Shown here one piece after another: positions 25,601-34,860 of a stretch of 64,000 bases of DNA; position 1 is the first letter of the stretch; each line of letters starts with the position of its first letter. The DNA lies in NCBI RefSeq assembly GCF_032854445.1, contig NC_088307.1:25183953-25247952 (forward strand). Direction: 5' to 3'. A program made the translations under genes and the position numbers. Under the pieces are notes generated by a model. It had not been told where the DNA came from, made no database searches, and saw only the letters and a list, made by a program, of their open reading frames with translations. The DNA is from Liolophura sinensis. Lineage: Eukaryota; Mollusca; Polyplacophora; Chitonida; Chitonidae.

Positions 25601-27974
25601 TATTGCATTTGTTGAAACCTGAACAAAAAAAAGAAAAAAAATGAAAAATAATAAAAGTTGATTTAGAGTACAAAAAGTTGCAGTTTGATATCAGCCTTTG
25701 CCCTGTGAGATTTTATGTTGAAATCCATTCAGGTCTGCGGGCATTCAAAGTTTTCAACCAGGAATGATAAGCCTAGATATGGTTCAGTCGACCCACTAAT
25801 TCTGTCCAAAACATGGATAACATGTCTGATCTCTGTCTAATTTCAGGAGCGTCCAGAGTTCAGAGAAATTGTCCCTATTTTGGAGGAGTGTCGGCACTCA
25901 CAGGCTGTGGCGTTGCTAAGCAACAGTATAAGCACTCAGTCCGAGTTTAACAGTGGGCTTAGTGTGCTGACTGAGCCTGTGCTGGAAGAAGAGGACGGGA
26001 GGTCAACTCCCCCCCTCACGGGTATGGTGACTGCCATGAGGACACGCTGGGAAATGGAAGCCTCCAGAAATAAGTACGCTCACATTTATGTAAACGACAA
26101 CAACAGTAACTAAATAACAACATAACAACAACAACAACCGTGAGAATGGTCACATTTCTGGCCTGTTTAACCAACAACAGCAACAACGACAATAAAAACA
26201 ACAATTTATGTATTGTATTTCACATAAGGCTAACTTTCTTCAAGTGACACATTTCATTTAATTATAATCCACTTTATGGGCCACGAGAGTTTTTTTTTTT
26301 GTGAAGTTTGAACAATTTCCTATCAGAAGAACATAACCAGTGAAGAAATACATTTGTTTCACCACCCATTTCACCAAAATCCACCTGGATTTAAATATTT
26401 TGTCTTTTTTGAGATGGTCGTAAACTTTGCAAGGAAACATTTCTACATGTACATGTCCAGATGTAAATGAAATGGTATTGAGGAAGATATTATGAGTGAA
26501 ATAAATTCAAGTTTTATGTTGACAAGTAGTGAGAGGAATATTGTTTATAACTACCGGTATTAAGATATTAAACTGGTATTAATTCCTCTGTACATTTACA
26601 GTACAAATCAAAGATTTTACAGTACATTTACAGTACAAATCAAAGATTTTACAGTACTTTACAGTACATTTATGACTTGTTTCAGTGCTGTGTCGTCTGA
26701 AGAATTTCGTCGCAGGTTTCCTTATGCACAGTTGGATAAAAATGGTTTGTACATTTTGCATGCAGATTTTCAACAAAAAAATCCCACATAACTGTATTAC
26801 CATTGATTGACAGGTAGGCTTCAAATTGAAAAGTGGAATGTTAGACAACATGCTGAAACTGTTTGGGATTTGGTATGCTGTTTAGAAAATTTTTATTTAG
26901 GATGAACTGCATTTGTTTGGGATGATTTTGTATTCAAATGACAGGGTGAAATATTAGACTTTTGGGCTTGTGAAACGAATATTTTATGCCTGTTTCAAAA
27001 TTCTCTTTGAAAGCGAATATTAAAACAGAAATTTCTGTTCATATCTTTTGTGTGGAAAGCATTCTGTTATCAATGCTTTAAAGTCCAATGAGTGTGAAAT
27101 CAAAATGTGTTTTCTTCTGTAATATGTGTGACCTGTCCACAACTATTTTTTTTAAAGTTTGAAAATTTTGTCATATGATTTTTTGAGATGTAGTTACAAT
27201 AATCATCAGACAAATTCCATCAACCCCATAATTTTATTAAGTATAATTAACTTATTACCTAAGTATGTGTACAGGAAGTGTTTGAGCTCGGACTTCTTCC
27301 ACCCATAGCTCATGCTGGCTTCCTCTCTGGCTGTAGGTGGGAAGGTCTGTCAGCAACCTGAGGATGGTTGTGGGTTTCGCCTGGGCTCTGCTTGTTTTCG
27401 ATCCACCATAATGCTGGCCGCCGTCATATAAGTGAAATATTCTTGAGTACGGCGTAAAACACCAATCAAATAAATAAATACATCTTCCACCCCTAAACGT
27501 TACCCTAGTCCTATAACTGACAACTTCTTGAGTACAGCATTAACCACCAATCAGATAAATAAATAAATAAATAAATGAATAAATGTTTATGCTAGTGTTC
27601 TGAGTGATGTCTCCAAAAGTATTTGCTAAATACTCTCCAGGTTTACAGTTACACGATGAGATATAAGAATGTGTCACGGCCGTACATTGGAAGGTCTGAC
27701 AGCAACCTGTTTCTCTTGGGCTCTGCCCAGTTTGCTCCCTCCATAATGTTGGCTGCTATCATATAAGTGAAATATTCTGGAATATGGTGTAAAACGCCAA
27801 TCAAATAAATAGATAAGATAATTACAATTTGCCTTCCCATTGCCAGGTTATGTGACCGACCCACTCAGCACCCTGGGGATTCCTGTCTCTCTGCCCCTCC
27901 CCCCACAAGCCTCTCTCAGCACAGAAGATGAGAGCCACCTGCTGGTCACTAGGCTCCACCACCTGCAACTGTAG
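4618..27974 (+). CDS. TNNI3K: TNNI3K-like ankyrin-repeat / TKL-type protein kinase, complete, 22 coding exons
   Basis: Coding exons: 4618-4657, 5355-5463, 6146-6249, 6664-6767, 7110-7220, 8966-9064, 10634-10778, 11434-11572, 12380-12484, 12915-13009, 13941-14096, 15272-15415, 15719-15869, 16322-16448, 16970-17037, 18450-18607, 19609-19661, 20790-20922, 24193-24302, 25847-26073, 26686-26744, 27847-27974. All joins are GT-AG and keep frame; they total 2565 nt (854 aa; human about 835). The start [12 protein letters not shown] matches the vertebrate N-terminus nearly residue for residue. Residues ~60-430 are ankyrin repeats (e.g. [32 protein letters not shown]). The kinase domain spans ~465-725: glycine loop GTGSFG 480-485, VAIK Lys500, alpha-C Glu519, HRDLNSHN with Asp598, DFG 616-618, APE 642-644, so it should be active. 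In vertebrates the protein is a cardiac, troponin-I-interacting dual-specificity kinase; its role here is unknown. The C-terminal tail (~726-854) is weakly conserved apart from DKNGYVTDP, near the vertebrate DKYGYVSDP. The exon 20 donor (aa|GTACGC) is the least certain join. Confidence 0.95.
4708..4895. mobile_element. MITE-like element, family 2 (TNNI3K intron 1)
   Basis: Inverted ends: AATTCTTCAACCTTTTCAA on the left and TTGAAAAGGTTGAAGATTTA on the right. Length is ~188 bp with no coding capacity. Relatives lie at 7765-7972, 39700-39775 (partial), 42810-43012 and 43825-44050. Confidence 0.75.
7503..7700 (-). mobile_element. SINE family A (TNNI3K intron 5)
   Basis: Reverse-orientation body CAAGAATATTTCACTTGTAT..CAGCATTATGGGGAGAGGAAA, tail side on the left; the tRNA-like head is degraded. 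Confidence 0.75.
7765..7972. mobile_element. MITE-like element, family 2
   Basis: Starts AAATCTTCAACTTTTTCAAC and ends AAAATCTGAAGATTTACAG. The internal AATTTGTACAGTTTAATGAA is shared with the 4708 copy. The right terminus is partly eroded. Confidence 0.65.
8055..8717. repeat. ~74-bp minisatellite, 9 copies (TNNI3K intron 5)
   Basis: Unit GTGATTCACCGTGTTGTTAG..GGTATGTGAGAATGAATT. Copies differ by a few substitutions. The array ends ~250 bp before exon 6. Confidence 0.93.
10090..10131. promoter_or_regulatory. Pair of perfect CRE-type TGACGTCA sites in intron 6
   Basis: TGACGTCA occurs at 10090-10097 and again at 10124-10131, 34 bp apart. This palindrome is the canonical binding site of CREB/ATF-type bZIP factors. 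Function in this intron is inference only. Confidence 0.3.
11215..11370 (+). mobile_element. SINE family B fragment (TNNI3K intron 7)
   Basis: Body motif GTTATTTGCCAAAGGGCAGT, then TCCACCCTAAAACTGGA, as in the copies at 15075 and 20355. Confidence 0.55.
11865..12025 (+). mobile_element. SINE family A, 3' two-thirds (intron 8)
   Basis: CAGCAACCTGCGGATGGTCG, CATAATGCTGGCC and the terminal ACACCAAATCAAAT are present; the tRNA-like head is lost. Confidence 0.8.
13680..13775 (+). mobile_element. SINE family A with an internal deletion
   Basis: The head (GCAGCGTAATGACCCAGAAG) is joined directly to the 3' end (GTCGTATAAGT..AAAACACCAATCAGATAA); about 150 bp of body is absent. Confidence 0.65.
14625..14800 (-). 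mobile_element. SINE family A (intron 11)
   Basis: Contains CAAGAATATTTCACTTATAC, AGCATTATGGTGGGTGGGAG and AGCATAAGCTGGA. The tRNA-like head beyond 14800 is missing. Confidence 0.8.
15075..15235 (+). mobile_element. SINE family B (intron 11)
   Basis: GTTACATGTGGGAAAGCTCA, TCAGTGACATGCTAAAGGTC, and a tail ATCAAATAAATAAATAAATA. The tail resembles that of family A although the body differs. Confidence 0.65.
15950..16195 (-). mobile_element. SINE family A, full length (intron 13)
   Basis: Runs from tail TTTATTTATTTGATT (left) to the complete tRNA-like head ending CGCGCTAACCAACTGAGC. On the minus strand the A-box-like GCTCAGTTGGTTAGCGCGCT and B-box GAGTTCAAGTCC are intact. It serves as the reference copy for the family. 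Confidence 0.88.
16540..16762. mobile_element. MITE-like element, family 3 (intron 14)
   Basis: Left end CCTTAACCTTTCCACATGTG and right end CATGTGAAAAGGTTGAAGAA are inverted relatives. The core AATGCCTTCAGAATGTGCTT recurs at 54285-54480, and a decayed relative is at 40905-41190. Confidence 0.65.
17140..17300 (+). mobile_element. SINE family A, head lost (intron 15)
   Basis: AGCAACCTGCAGATGGTCGT through GTACGGCGTAAAACACCAAT and an AAATAAATAAATG tail. Confidence 0.82.
17345..17510. mobile_element. MITE-like element, family 1, partial (intron 15)
   Basis: Shares CTTAGAAAGGTGTGTTGAG and CAGCACCAAAAGTGATATTT with the fuller copies at 19691 and 31544; both termini are eroded. Confidence 0.5.
17545..17772 (+). 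mobile_element. SINE family A, near full length (intron 15)
   Basis: Head AGCGCAATGACCCAGGAGCC, body CAACCTGTGGATGGTCGTGG and tail ACACCAATAAAATAAATAAA. Confidence 0.85.
17851..18241 (-). mobile_element. tRNA-derived SINE family C with exact target-site duplication (intron 15)
   Basis: Flanked by identical 13-bp direct repeats CTTAATTAAATGA (17851-17863 and 18229-18241). On the minus strand it starts with a tRNA-like head (A-box region GATAGCACAGTTGGTAGAGC, B-box-like GGTAGATCCAGGATCAATCC). It ends in a (TCAC)n tail, which is the GAGTGAGTGAGTGAG on the plus strand. Clean duplications indicate a recent LINE-dependent insertion. It is not a functional tRNA gene: the cloverleaf 3' half is replaced by SINE body. 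Confidence 0.88.
18840..18985 (+). mobile_element. SINE family A, head lost (intron 16)
   Basis: CAGCAACCTGTGGATGATCG, CATAATGATGGCC, and the tail CGGATAAATAAATAAATAAA. Confidence 0.78.
19691..19903. mobile_element. MITE-like element, family 1 (intron 17)
   Basis: The left end ACCCTAAATGGGGATAAATT and right end CGAAATTTTAGCTCATTTAG plus GGT form imperfect terminal inverted repeats of the consensus ACCCTAAATGACCTAAAATT. The internal GATTTTAGAAAGGTGTTTTG is shared with 31544-31771, 31929-32147 and 52850-53046. Confidence 0.72.
19975..20190 (-). mobile_element. SINE family A, diverged (intron 17)
   Basis: TATTTATTTGATTGGAGTTT then AAGAATATTTCACTAATACA; the tRNA-like part near 20120-20190 is only weakly recognisable. 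Confidence 0.65.
20355..20670 (+). mobile_element. SINE family B, longest copy (intron 17)
   Basis: Begins with a B-box-bearing head (GGGTTCAAACCCAATCTTGG), continues GGATTTGTAAATTCCCC and AGTAAATTGCCAAAGGTCAG, and ends near AACAATCAAACAAGTAAATA. Separate heads of the same type lie at ~42395-42500 and ~1280-1320. Confidence 0.6.
20838..23931 (+). repeat. 32-copy ~97-bp minisatellite derived from TNNI3K exon 18 and its splice donor
   Basis: Copy 1 is the 3' end of the functional exon 18 plus the first intron bases. Each later unit repeats the exon part coding [16 protein letters not shown] and GELPFAxLKP, then CCAGGTGAGTCAGTGTAG. The core GGAACTTCT recurs at about 20879, 20975, 21072 and so on to 23872, giving 32 units at a mean spacing of 96.5 bp. 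The upstream half of the exon ([10 protein letters not shown]) is not repeated. Many copies carry TGA or TAG inside the former reading frame, and unit length varies by 1-3 bp, so the array is not coding. Most copies share differences from the exon (GTGGAT for GCAGAT, GGTCTCAAACC for CATCTCAAGCC), showing homogenisation within the array. Almost every unit keeps a consensus 5' splice site. It fills most of intron 18. Confidence 0.95.
24405..25620. repeat. ~51-bp minisatellite with a 146-bp higher-order period (TNNI3K intron 19)
   Basis: Unit GTTGACACCTGCTCTT..AGGAGTATGGAAGTGTGGCA then GAATACTGCA, about 24 copies, some shortened by ~7 bp. Blocks of three units recur every 146 bp at ~24838, 24984 and 25130. 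Long ORFs across it on both strands are artefacts of the repeat. It ends ~230 bp before exon 20. Confidence 0.93.
26074..26113 (+). other. Alternative in-frame end of TNNI3K if intron 20 is retained
   Basis: Reading through the exon 20 donor adds 13 codons ([13 protein letters not shown]) and stops at TAA 26111-26113. This would give a ~806-aa isoform lacking the last ~61 residues. The splice to 26686 is preferred because it restores the conserved DKNGYVTDP tail. Confidence 0.35.
27295..27475 (+). mobile_element. SINE family A (TNNI3K intron 21)
   Basis: Starts within the tRNA-like head (AGCTCATGCTGGCTTCCTCT) and runs to GTACGGCGTAAAACACCAAT plus tail; the 5' end is truncated. A second 3'-end fragment lies at 27510-27580. 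Confidence 0.85.
27670..27815 (+). mobile_element. SINE family A fragment just upstream of the last TNNI3K exon
   Basis: CGTACATTGGAAGGTCTGAC through AACGCCAATCAAATAAATAG; it ends ~30 bp before the exon 22 acceptor. Confidence 0.78.
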
Positions 27975-28086
27975 GCAGTCTTCATCCAGCCACAGACTGT
28001 AACTTGTTGGCCGTCATGGCTCCAGCCACAGACTGTAGCTTGTCAGCCGTCATGGCTCCAACATGTGGTACGTTTAGGTTATGCAA

Positions 28087-28163
28087 ACATCTGACATGAG
28101 CCGTACATCTGACATGAGCCGTACATCTGACATGAGCCGTACATCTGACATGAGCCGTACATC
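28087..28163. repeat. 18-bp tandem repeat (ACATCTGACATGAGCCGT), ~4 copies
   Basis: Essentially identical copies within the probable TNNI3K 3'UTR. Confidence 0.9.
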
Positions 28164-28249
28164 ACACCAGTTTTCCTCTGTTAGCACGGCTTCCAAAATT
28201 AGGTCATGCAAAAGTACATGTATAATATGAACTATATGTTACAGCAACA

Positions 28250-28440
28250 TGGGTGCGTTCAGGGATTCGTTCATGAATACATTCATGGATGCGTTCATGG
28301 ATTTGTTCATGTATTCGTTCATGGATGCTTTTATGGATTTGTTCATGGATTTGTTCATGTATTCGTTCATGTATTCATTCATGGATGCGTTCATGGATTT
28401 GTTCATGGATGCGTTCATGGATTTGTTCGTGGATGTGTTC
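28250..28440. repeat. 12-bp TTCATGGATxxG repeat, ~16 copies
   Basis: Units alternate TTCATGGATGCG, TTCATGGATTTG and TTCATGTATTCG. Because the period is a multiple of three and lacks stops, all three forward frames stay open across it, giving spurious ORFs of 73-101 codons. Confidence 0.92.
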
Positions 28441-28599
28441 TTGCAAACTTCTGGATTTGCTGCGTATTAGGTTAAAACTACTCCAATATGGCTTCCAGAA
28501 TCAATCTGTCCAAGTGGAAAAACTGACCTACAAGAACATGTTTGTCAAAACAGAAAGTGAAGAAGCTGTGTTCAATAAAAGGAACATCTGTTGACTGGT

Positions 28600-30410
28600 A
28601 AAAGGTGTACTTCGCGACTGGCTGAATTTCTGTTGGTAAACATTGATTTGTAAAACAGTACTGCATAGAGCATAAGACACAAAAAGAGCAGTGTTGAAAG
28701 GCCGTTGTTGCTCTATGTATTGATTCAGCTCACAGCAGAGTACCAGATCAAACTGTGTAAACAGCCATGACCTTTACTCACCTCACTATAAATCAATCAG
28801 AAATCTCTCCTGTCTTGTTGCAGAGTGACAAGATTGTACTTGGGGTTTCACAAAAATGAAAAACATGTCAGATCAAGACAGAAACTTTGACAGAATGCAT
28901 TGTTGACATCAGGTTGGTCCATTTGACTGTTACCAAAAATATAACTGATGTTAAGGTGCTAGTTCTTAAATCTGTACACATGTGTAAGTTACCTGTGGAA
29001 GTTTGACAAATTTGGTTAATTTTGTTTTCACCTTGTAGTCCACTCTAAAAGAATATCTGGCCTACACACTTTAATTTTTATTAATTTTATTGTTTTTATT
29101 TCTTTTTGATATGTTATTCTTTTTGATAAAAAAAAAAAAACTTTAATAAGTAATTCTGCAGCAGATAAGAAAATTAAGTTAAAGGAAGTTAATATCATGA
29201 CCATTTAATATAGGGGACGCAAAGCTGTTCTAGGCTCTGCTAAAATGTTTGGGTGCGATGCTCGCCTAAAATCGGGCTTGTGATACTCACGTTGTTACTG
29301 GTGTGGTATCTTGAAGTACATGTGGTAAGGTCTTACATGAATAATTATATATTACGTATATAATGTATTAAAGTGGACTCTAACGAATGAGCCGTTCTCA
29401 TCTGGCTTGGTTACTCAGTTGGCAGAGCAGTGATAACCTTGCCCTTCAAATGTGTTTTCCATTCAAACTATAAACGCACAAAGAAGTTTTTACATTGTCT
29501 CCCTGAATATTAAGTAACATGTTTACTCAGCTGTTCGGGTAAGTATTCATTATCAGTTGTGACTTCAATTTCCATTTTGGAACAATAATCGAGGTGCTAT
29601 GGCAGCGTGAAGTCAGAGTGGTCAGCATCCACAGGTGACAGCACTCAGTACTGAGTGTGTCCACCATGAAGAGCATGAACTGTGATTACCCACACACTGC
29701 CATAGCTTCTGGATTATTGTCGTAAAATGTGAAAATCTTTGGGAAATTGAAGCCACAATGGCAATCTCGAGAATCGATATACAGACTGACCAAATGACGG
29801 TAGAACGCATCGTTTTCTTCTGTGACGTTGCAGTGCATGTGTACTTCATGTATGTTTTATGAGGACACATACACCGATAATTGTGACGTAATATAGGAAA
29901 GAACAAATGAGTTCACAGCTTTGAACCACCCTCATACAGATGGGAAGGAGTTTTACGAGTTCCCCATTAATGATGAATACTTACCCTTATTAACACATTA
30001 TTTAATTCTGAGAGAAAACAATATAAAATGGCTTCCTGCGTTTATATTTTTGATGAGTATAGTTCGCTTGATGGGTTAATTTGTCTGCTAAAATGGCGAC
30101 ATCAGCAAACATTAAGTATACCCATTGACAGATGTAGTATTTTGACATGCAGTTGCAGTTGTTTTGATTATTTTGATTGATTAAAATAAAATCGGTCAAT
30201 TTAAGGTAAGAGTTATTTAAAATATTCGAATGAGACAAGCCTCTTCAGTCAGCAATACCACTGGACATACATGTAGATCTGAGATCAGGTTTTAGTGATT
30301 TTTTTTATACCCCACCCCCAACAAAATTTTGTGGTATGTGACATTTACCTGAATCACTATGTCAAACATGATTGTGATTATGAAGTTTATGTCGTCAAAT
30401 TATGTGTAAT
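28600..30410. other. Intergenic, no feature recognised
   Basis: AT-rich; short ORFs only. Nothing here resembles an exon or a repeat family seen elsewhere in the window. Confidence 0.5.
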
Positions 30411-30411
30411 A

Positions 30412-30645
30412 GTTGGTTAGCGCGCTAGCGCAACGTAATGACCCAGAGGCCTCTCACCAATGCGGTCGGTGTGAGTTCAAGTCCAGCTCATGCTGGCTTC
30501 CTCTCCGGCCGTACGTGGGAAGGTCTGACAGCAACCTGCGGATGGTCGTGGGTTTCCTCCCACCATAATGCTGGCCGCCGTCGCATAAGTGAAATATTCT
30601 TGAGTATGGCGTAAAACATCAATCAAACAAATAACTAAATAATTA
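30412..30645 (+). mobile_element. SINE family A, full length (intergenic)
   Basis: Complete head TAGTTGGTTAGCGCGCTAGC, B-box GAGTTCAAGTCC, body and 3' end AACATCAATCAAACAAATAA. Part of the GGGCTCTGCCCGG body segment is deleted. Confidence 0.88.
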
Positions 30646-31543
30646 TGTGTAATAAATGTTAATGTACCTGTGAATGATACATAGCCTATGCAACTATACC
30701 CTGTATTCACAGGCCTGTCTTACAAAACTGTTGCTATGCTACACCAAGTTCAGTTACCATGGTGATGTATCTCTTCACTCTGTTCATGGAAGTTTACGAC
30801 TGCTTGGTAAGATCGGCCCAGGTTTCAGTGAGAACACCTGTACAATGTATTATAAACTTCAAATGTTCTCCACATTTTTTGTACTCATTTTTACAAAATG
30901 TTCTCCACGTTTTTTAAGGTAAAATATTAAAAAATAAAGATATCTTTTTCGGTAGTTGTTCATGTATATGTATTGATTTACAGATGATTGTCTTTCATAC
31001 ATGGTGCCAAAGATCTGATCTGTTTACAACTGGTGTTAGTAGAGTGATATTAAATATACTAAGTTTAATTATTACATTACAGTCACATTGTTCATGGAGA
31101 ATGGGTTTGAATGTTGGTTTTGACTTAGTGACATGTAGTCAAGCAATCTTTATATGTACCATATTAATATGTGTACAAATTATTAAAACAGCATCAGCCA
31201 GTAAAGTTTTTCTTTCAGAACTGTTTATTTTGTATACCATGATTACGTATTATGATTTCCTTCAAACTTGATATATTTTATATCACATTGTGTGATATCA
31301 CATTGTGTGATATCACATTTATTGTAACACTTCGGGGTACAATAATCTTTGGTCAGGGAAAACTTTTGATATAAATAACAAATAAAAATATGGTATATTT
31401 CATGGTTAAGTGGGTTATCTAGTCTATTGTACCACAGAACCTCAAACTGATATCTTGTATCAAACATTTGTTATTTGTCATGGACATTACATTTCTTCCT
31501 TTTTAATGTATGGTATATGGTATCTATGAATCTGTTAGCTACC

Positions 31544-31771
31544 TACTCTAAATGACCTAAAATTTCGTCCATGACTAATTTGCTCATTTTTACAGATTCT
31601 GGGAGTTCTGTTGATTTTAGAAAGGTGCTTTGAGAGGTGTCAGGAGGGTAGAGTGTTGTCCTACTGGGAAAATGTTGATTTTGGCACTAGAAGTAATATC
31701 TCATGACATTTATTTGCCTCCAAGAATGCTCTTTTGTGCTTGAATTTGAGGTCATTTAGGTAATATAGGTC
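31544..31771. mobile_element. MITE-like element, family 1
   Basis: Left end CTCTAAATGACCTAAAATTT and right end TTGAGGTCATTTAGGTAA. The core TGATTTTAGAAAGGTGCTTT is present. Confidence 0.75.
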
Positions 31772-31928
31772 GGGGAATAATCCCAGTTTTTGTACTTATG
31801 TATTATACAGTGCTTTAGGTTTTAGTTCTTTACTGTTGTGTGATGTTTGAACTTTGAAGAGTCAGTCAAAAAAAAATCAAAATTGTCACATATTTGTGAC
31901 AAAAATGAAGCTCCGACTCTTTTGAAAT

Positions 31929-32147
31929 ACCCTAAATGACCTGAAATTTCACCCACAAAAATGCATTTTTAGAGGCAAATAAATGTCACAAAATATTATT
32001 TTTGGTGTTAAAACTTGCATTTTTTCAAGTAGAATATCGTCACACGTTCCAAGCAAACCTTAAAACACCTTTCTAAACTCAATAGAACTCTCAGAATGAG
32101 GAAAAATGAGCGAGTGACTCATGGACAAAATTTATGGTCATTTAGGG
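31929..32147. mobile_element. MITE-like element, family 1, opposite orientation
   Basis: ACCCTAAATGACCTGAAATT on the left, AAATTTATGGTCATTTAGGG on the right. The core reads in reverse (CACCTTTCTAAACTCAATAG). It lies only ~160 bp from the copy at 31544, so the pair forms a large inverted repeat. Confidence 0.8.
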
Positions 32148-32727
32148 ATATACTGTCTTTGTGTCATGGAACCTCAAACTGATATTATGTATCAAACATT
32201 TTTTTAGTTGTTATGGGCATTAAATTTTTTTCTTGTTAATGTACTGTACTGTATACGGTATCTGTGGGATCTGTTGGCTACCTGTATAGTTCAGTGAATA
32301 AGCTGTGGCCTGTGTGTTAGTTCTTTACTGTTGTGTGATGTTCGAACTTTGAAGAGTCAGTCTTGCCAAAAATCCAAATTGTCACACATTTGTGACGATG
32401 ATGTAAATAGAGCACAAAGTCCATGAGGCATGTGATGTTTTAACCTTTCTACTTATTCCACTCAAATTTGTCTTAGAACTGGTCTTATGTTTATGTTTTT
32501 TTGAATTGGTGAGAGTATATGCATAGTAAACACTCATCATAGCATTGAAATCTGGGCATTCAATGTCCTTAAAGTCAACTTGGTTGACTCCGCACTTTCA
32601 GTTTATCTCGCCCAAACTGAATGATGAAATGGTTACTGAGTCATCCAATGTCTTTATATGTAGGTCAGTATGAATTTTGCCAGTAAGAATGTATGTTTAA
32701 ACATGATCCTCAATACATGTGTATTTC

Positions 32728-32797
32728 CTTTTGTATACATTTCCTTTAGTATACATTTCCTTTTGTATACATTTCCTTTTGTATACATTTCCTTTTA
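32728..32797. repeat. 16-bp repeat (ACATTTCCTTTTGTAT), ~4 copies
   Basis: Short imperfect tandem array, intergenic. Confidence 0.75.
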
Positions 32798-33584
32798 CGT
32801 TATTTATAGTTCTAGATCTTTCACAGTTTCTCTCCAGTATATGTAAATTTAGGTTTAGAATAATCTATCTTTTTCTACCTGTGTTATTTTTTGCAGGTTT
32901 TTTTTTTCATTTTCTGATACCACATTTTGTTTTTTGTACATGTCATGTTAACTTATTTATGTTCGTAGATCTTTCCACTATTTCTCATCAGCATATTTAA
33001 GATTAGTATCAAATAAACCTATCTGTGTACCCCTGTGCTTTTCTTCACTTTATTGCCACGTTCTTTTGATTGTGTTTGTTTAAATTTTAGTTTTGTTGTG
33101 AATGTAGTAAATATTAAAGGCGGAACTTTACATGAGATAACAGGGGAAGGTCAAATTTTGAATACATGCTAACTAACTGTTAGGTCAGTGTTCAGCAATT
33201 TTAACTTACAACATGTATGAAATTTTAACTGCCTCCCAGGATCATAGTTGCACATTGAAAGATTTAAAAGTTCCTTTCAACATTACTTTGATAATTATTT
33301 ATTACGTTCAAAGATAACAGAGATCAACAGAGATAGCCAGGATCATTTTGTAAAAATTATAGTTATCATTTCTGTATTTTCTAAAAGGTATTGATAATAA
33401 TCAGTGAGTACTGGTAAATTATTTATCTTCTGAGAGGCCCTTCACTATATACCCCTAAATTATCCTAATGAAACTAAATAAATCTAACACAGAAAAAAAA
33501 AGTTACCACTTACATGTACCTTACCTTTCCTTACAAGGTTGGGTTATTGCCAGTAAAAGTTTTTTGAAAGCTGGCCTCGCTGGT

Positions 33585-34860
33585 AAGGACATCATGTTTG
33601 GTGTCATGTAATATAATGTGACTGACTGGGTGTCATGTCTTGTGTCATACAGTATACCGTGAATGGGTGGGTGATCACATCTGGTGTCATATAACATACC
33701 GTGACCCGGTGGGGCGTCCGGTCTGGTGTCATACAATATAGCATGATTAGGTGGGGTGTCATGTCTAGTGTCATACAGTATAATGTGACTGGGTGGACAT
33801 CATGTCTGGTGTCATACAATACAGCATGACTAGGTAGGGTGTCATGTCTGGTGCCATACAATATAATGTGACTGAGTGGGTGTCCTGTCTTGTGCCATAC
33901 AACATACCGTGACTGGGTGGGTGATCATGTTTGGTGTCATAGAATATAGAGTGACTGGGTGGGGCATCATGTCTGGTGTCATACAATATAGCATGACTAG
34001 GTGGGATGTCATGTCTGGTGCCATACAATATAATGTGACTGGGTGGACATCTTGTCTGGTGTCATACAATATAGCATGACTAGGTGGGGTGTCATGTCTG
34101 GTGTCATACAATATAATGTGACTGGGTGGACATCTTGTCTGGTGTCATACAATATAGCATGACTAGGTAAGGTGTCATGTCTGGTGCCATACAATATAAT
34201 GTGACTGAGTGGGTGTCCTGTCACGTGCCATACAACATACCGTGACTGGGTGGGTGATCATGTTTGGTGTCATAGAATATAGAGTGACTGGGTGGGGCGT
34301 CATGTCTGGTGTCATACAATATAGCATGACTAGGTGGGGTGTCATGTCTGGTGCCATACAATATAATGTGACTGGGTGGACATCTTGTCTGGTGTCATAC
34401 AATATAGCATGACTAGGTAAGGTGTCATGTCTGGTGCCATACAATATAATGTGACTGAGTGGGTGTCCTGTCACGTGCCATACAACATACCGTGACTGGG
34501 TGGGTGATCATGTTTGGTGTCATAGAATATAGAGTGACTGGGTGGGGCGTCATGTCTGGTGTCATACAATATAGCATGACTAGGTAAGGTGTCATGTCTG
34601 GTGCCATACAATATACTATGACTGGGTGGGCATCATGTCTGGTGTCATGCAACATACCAGTTCTATGGCTGGCCTCACTGGGTGGGGTGTCTGGTGCCAT
34701 GTAATGGTCTGACCAGGTGGGGTATCATGTCTTGTGTTATACAATATACTGGTACTATGCCTGGCCTCACTGGGTGCGGTTATCATCTCTGGTGCCATGT
34801 AATAGTCTGACTGGGTGGGGGTATCATGTCTTGTGGTATACAATATGCTGTGGCTGGGTA
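33585..34860. repeat. ~42-bp satellite array with a 250-bp higher-order unit
   Basis: Unit GTGTCATACAATATAGCATG followed by ACTAGGTGGGGTGTCATGTCTG, about 30 copies. The block beginning at 34141 recurs at 34391 essentially unchanged for ~190 bp, and a looser version lies near 33890. The 42-bp period preserves frame, so long minus-strand ORFs across it are artefacts. Confidence 0.95.

Larger units (their letters stand above)
27975..28600 (+). other. Probable TNNI3K 3'UTR with short tandem repeats and AATAAA
   Basis: Follows the TAG at 27972-27974. It holds a ~36-bp duplication at ~27988-28053 (CCACAGACTGTA.CTTGT), an 18-bp array at 28087-28163 and a 12-bp array at 28250-28440. The first plausible polyadenylation signal is AATAAA at 28574-28579. 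The 3' limit is inferred. Confidence 0.5.

Noticed and set aside
24328-25626. Overlapping ORFs on both strands in intron 19
   Set aside because: The 51-bp period is a multiple of three and mostly stop-free, which opens frames on both strands. No splice context or conservation.
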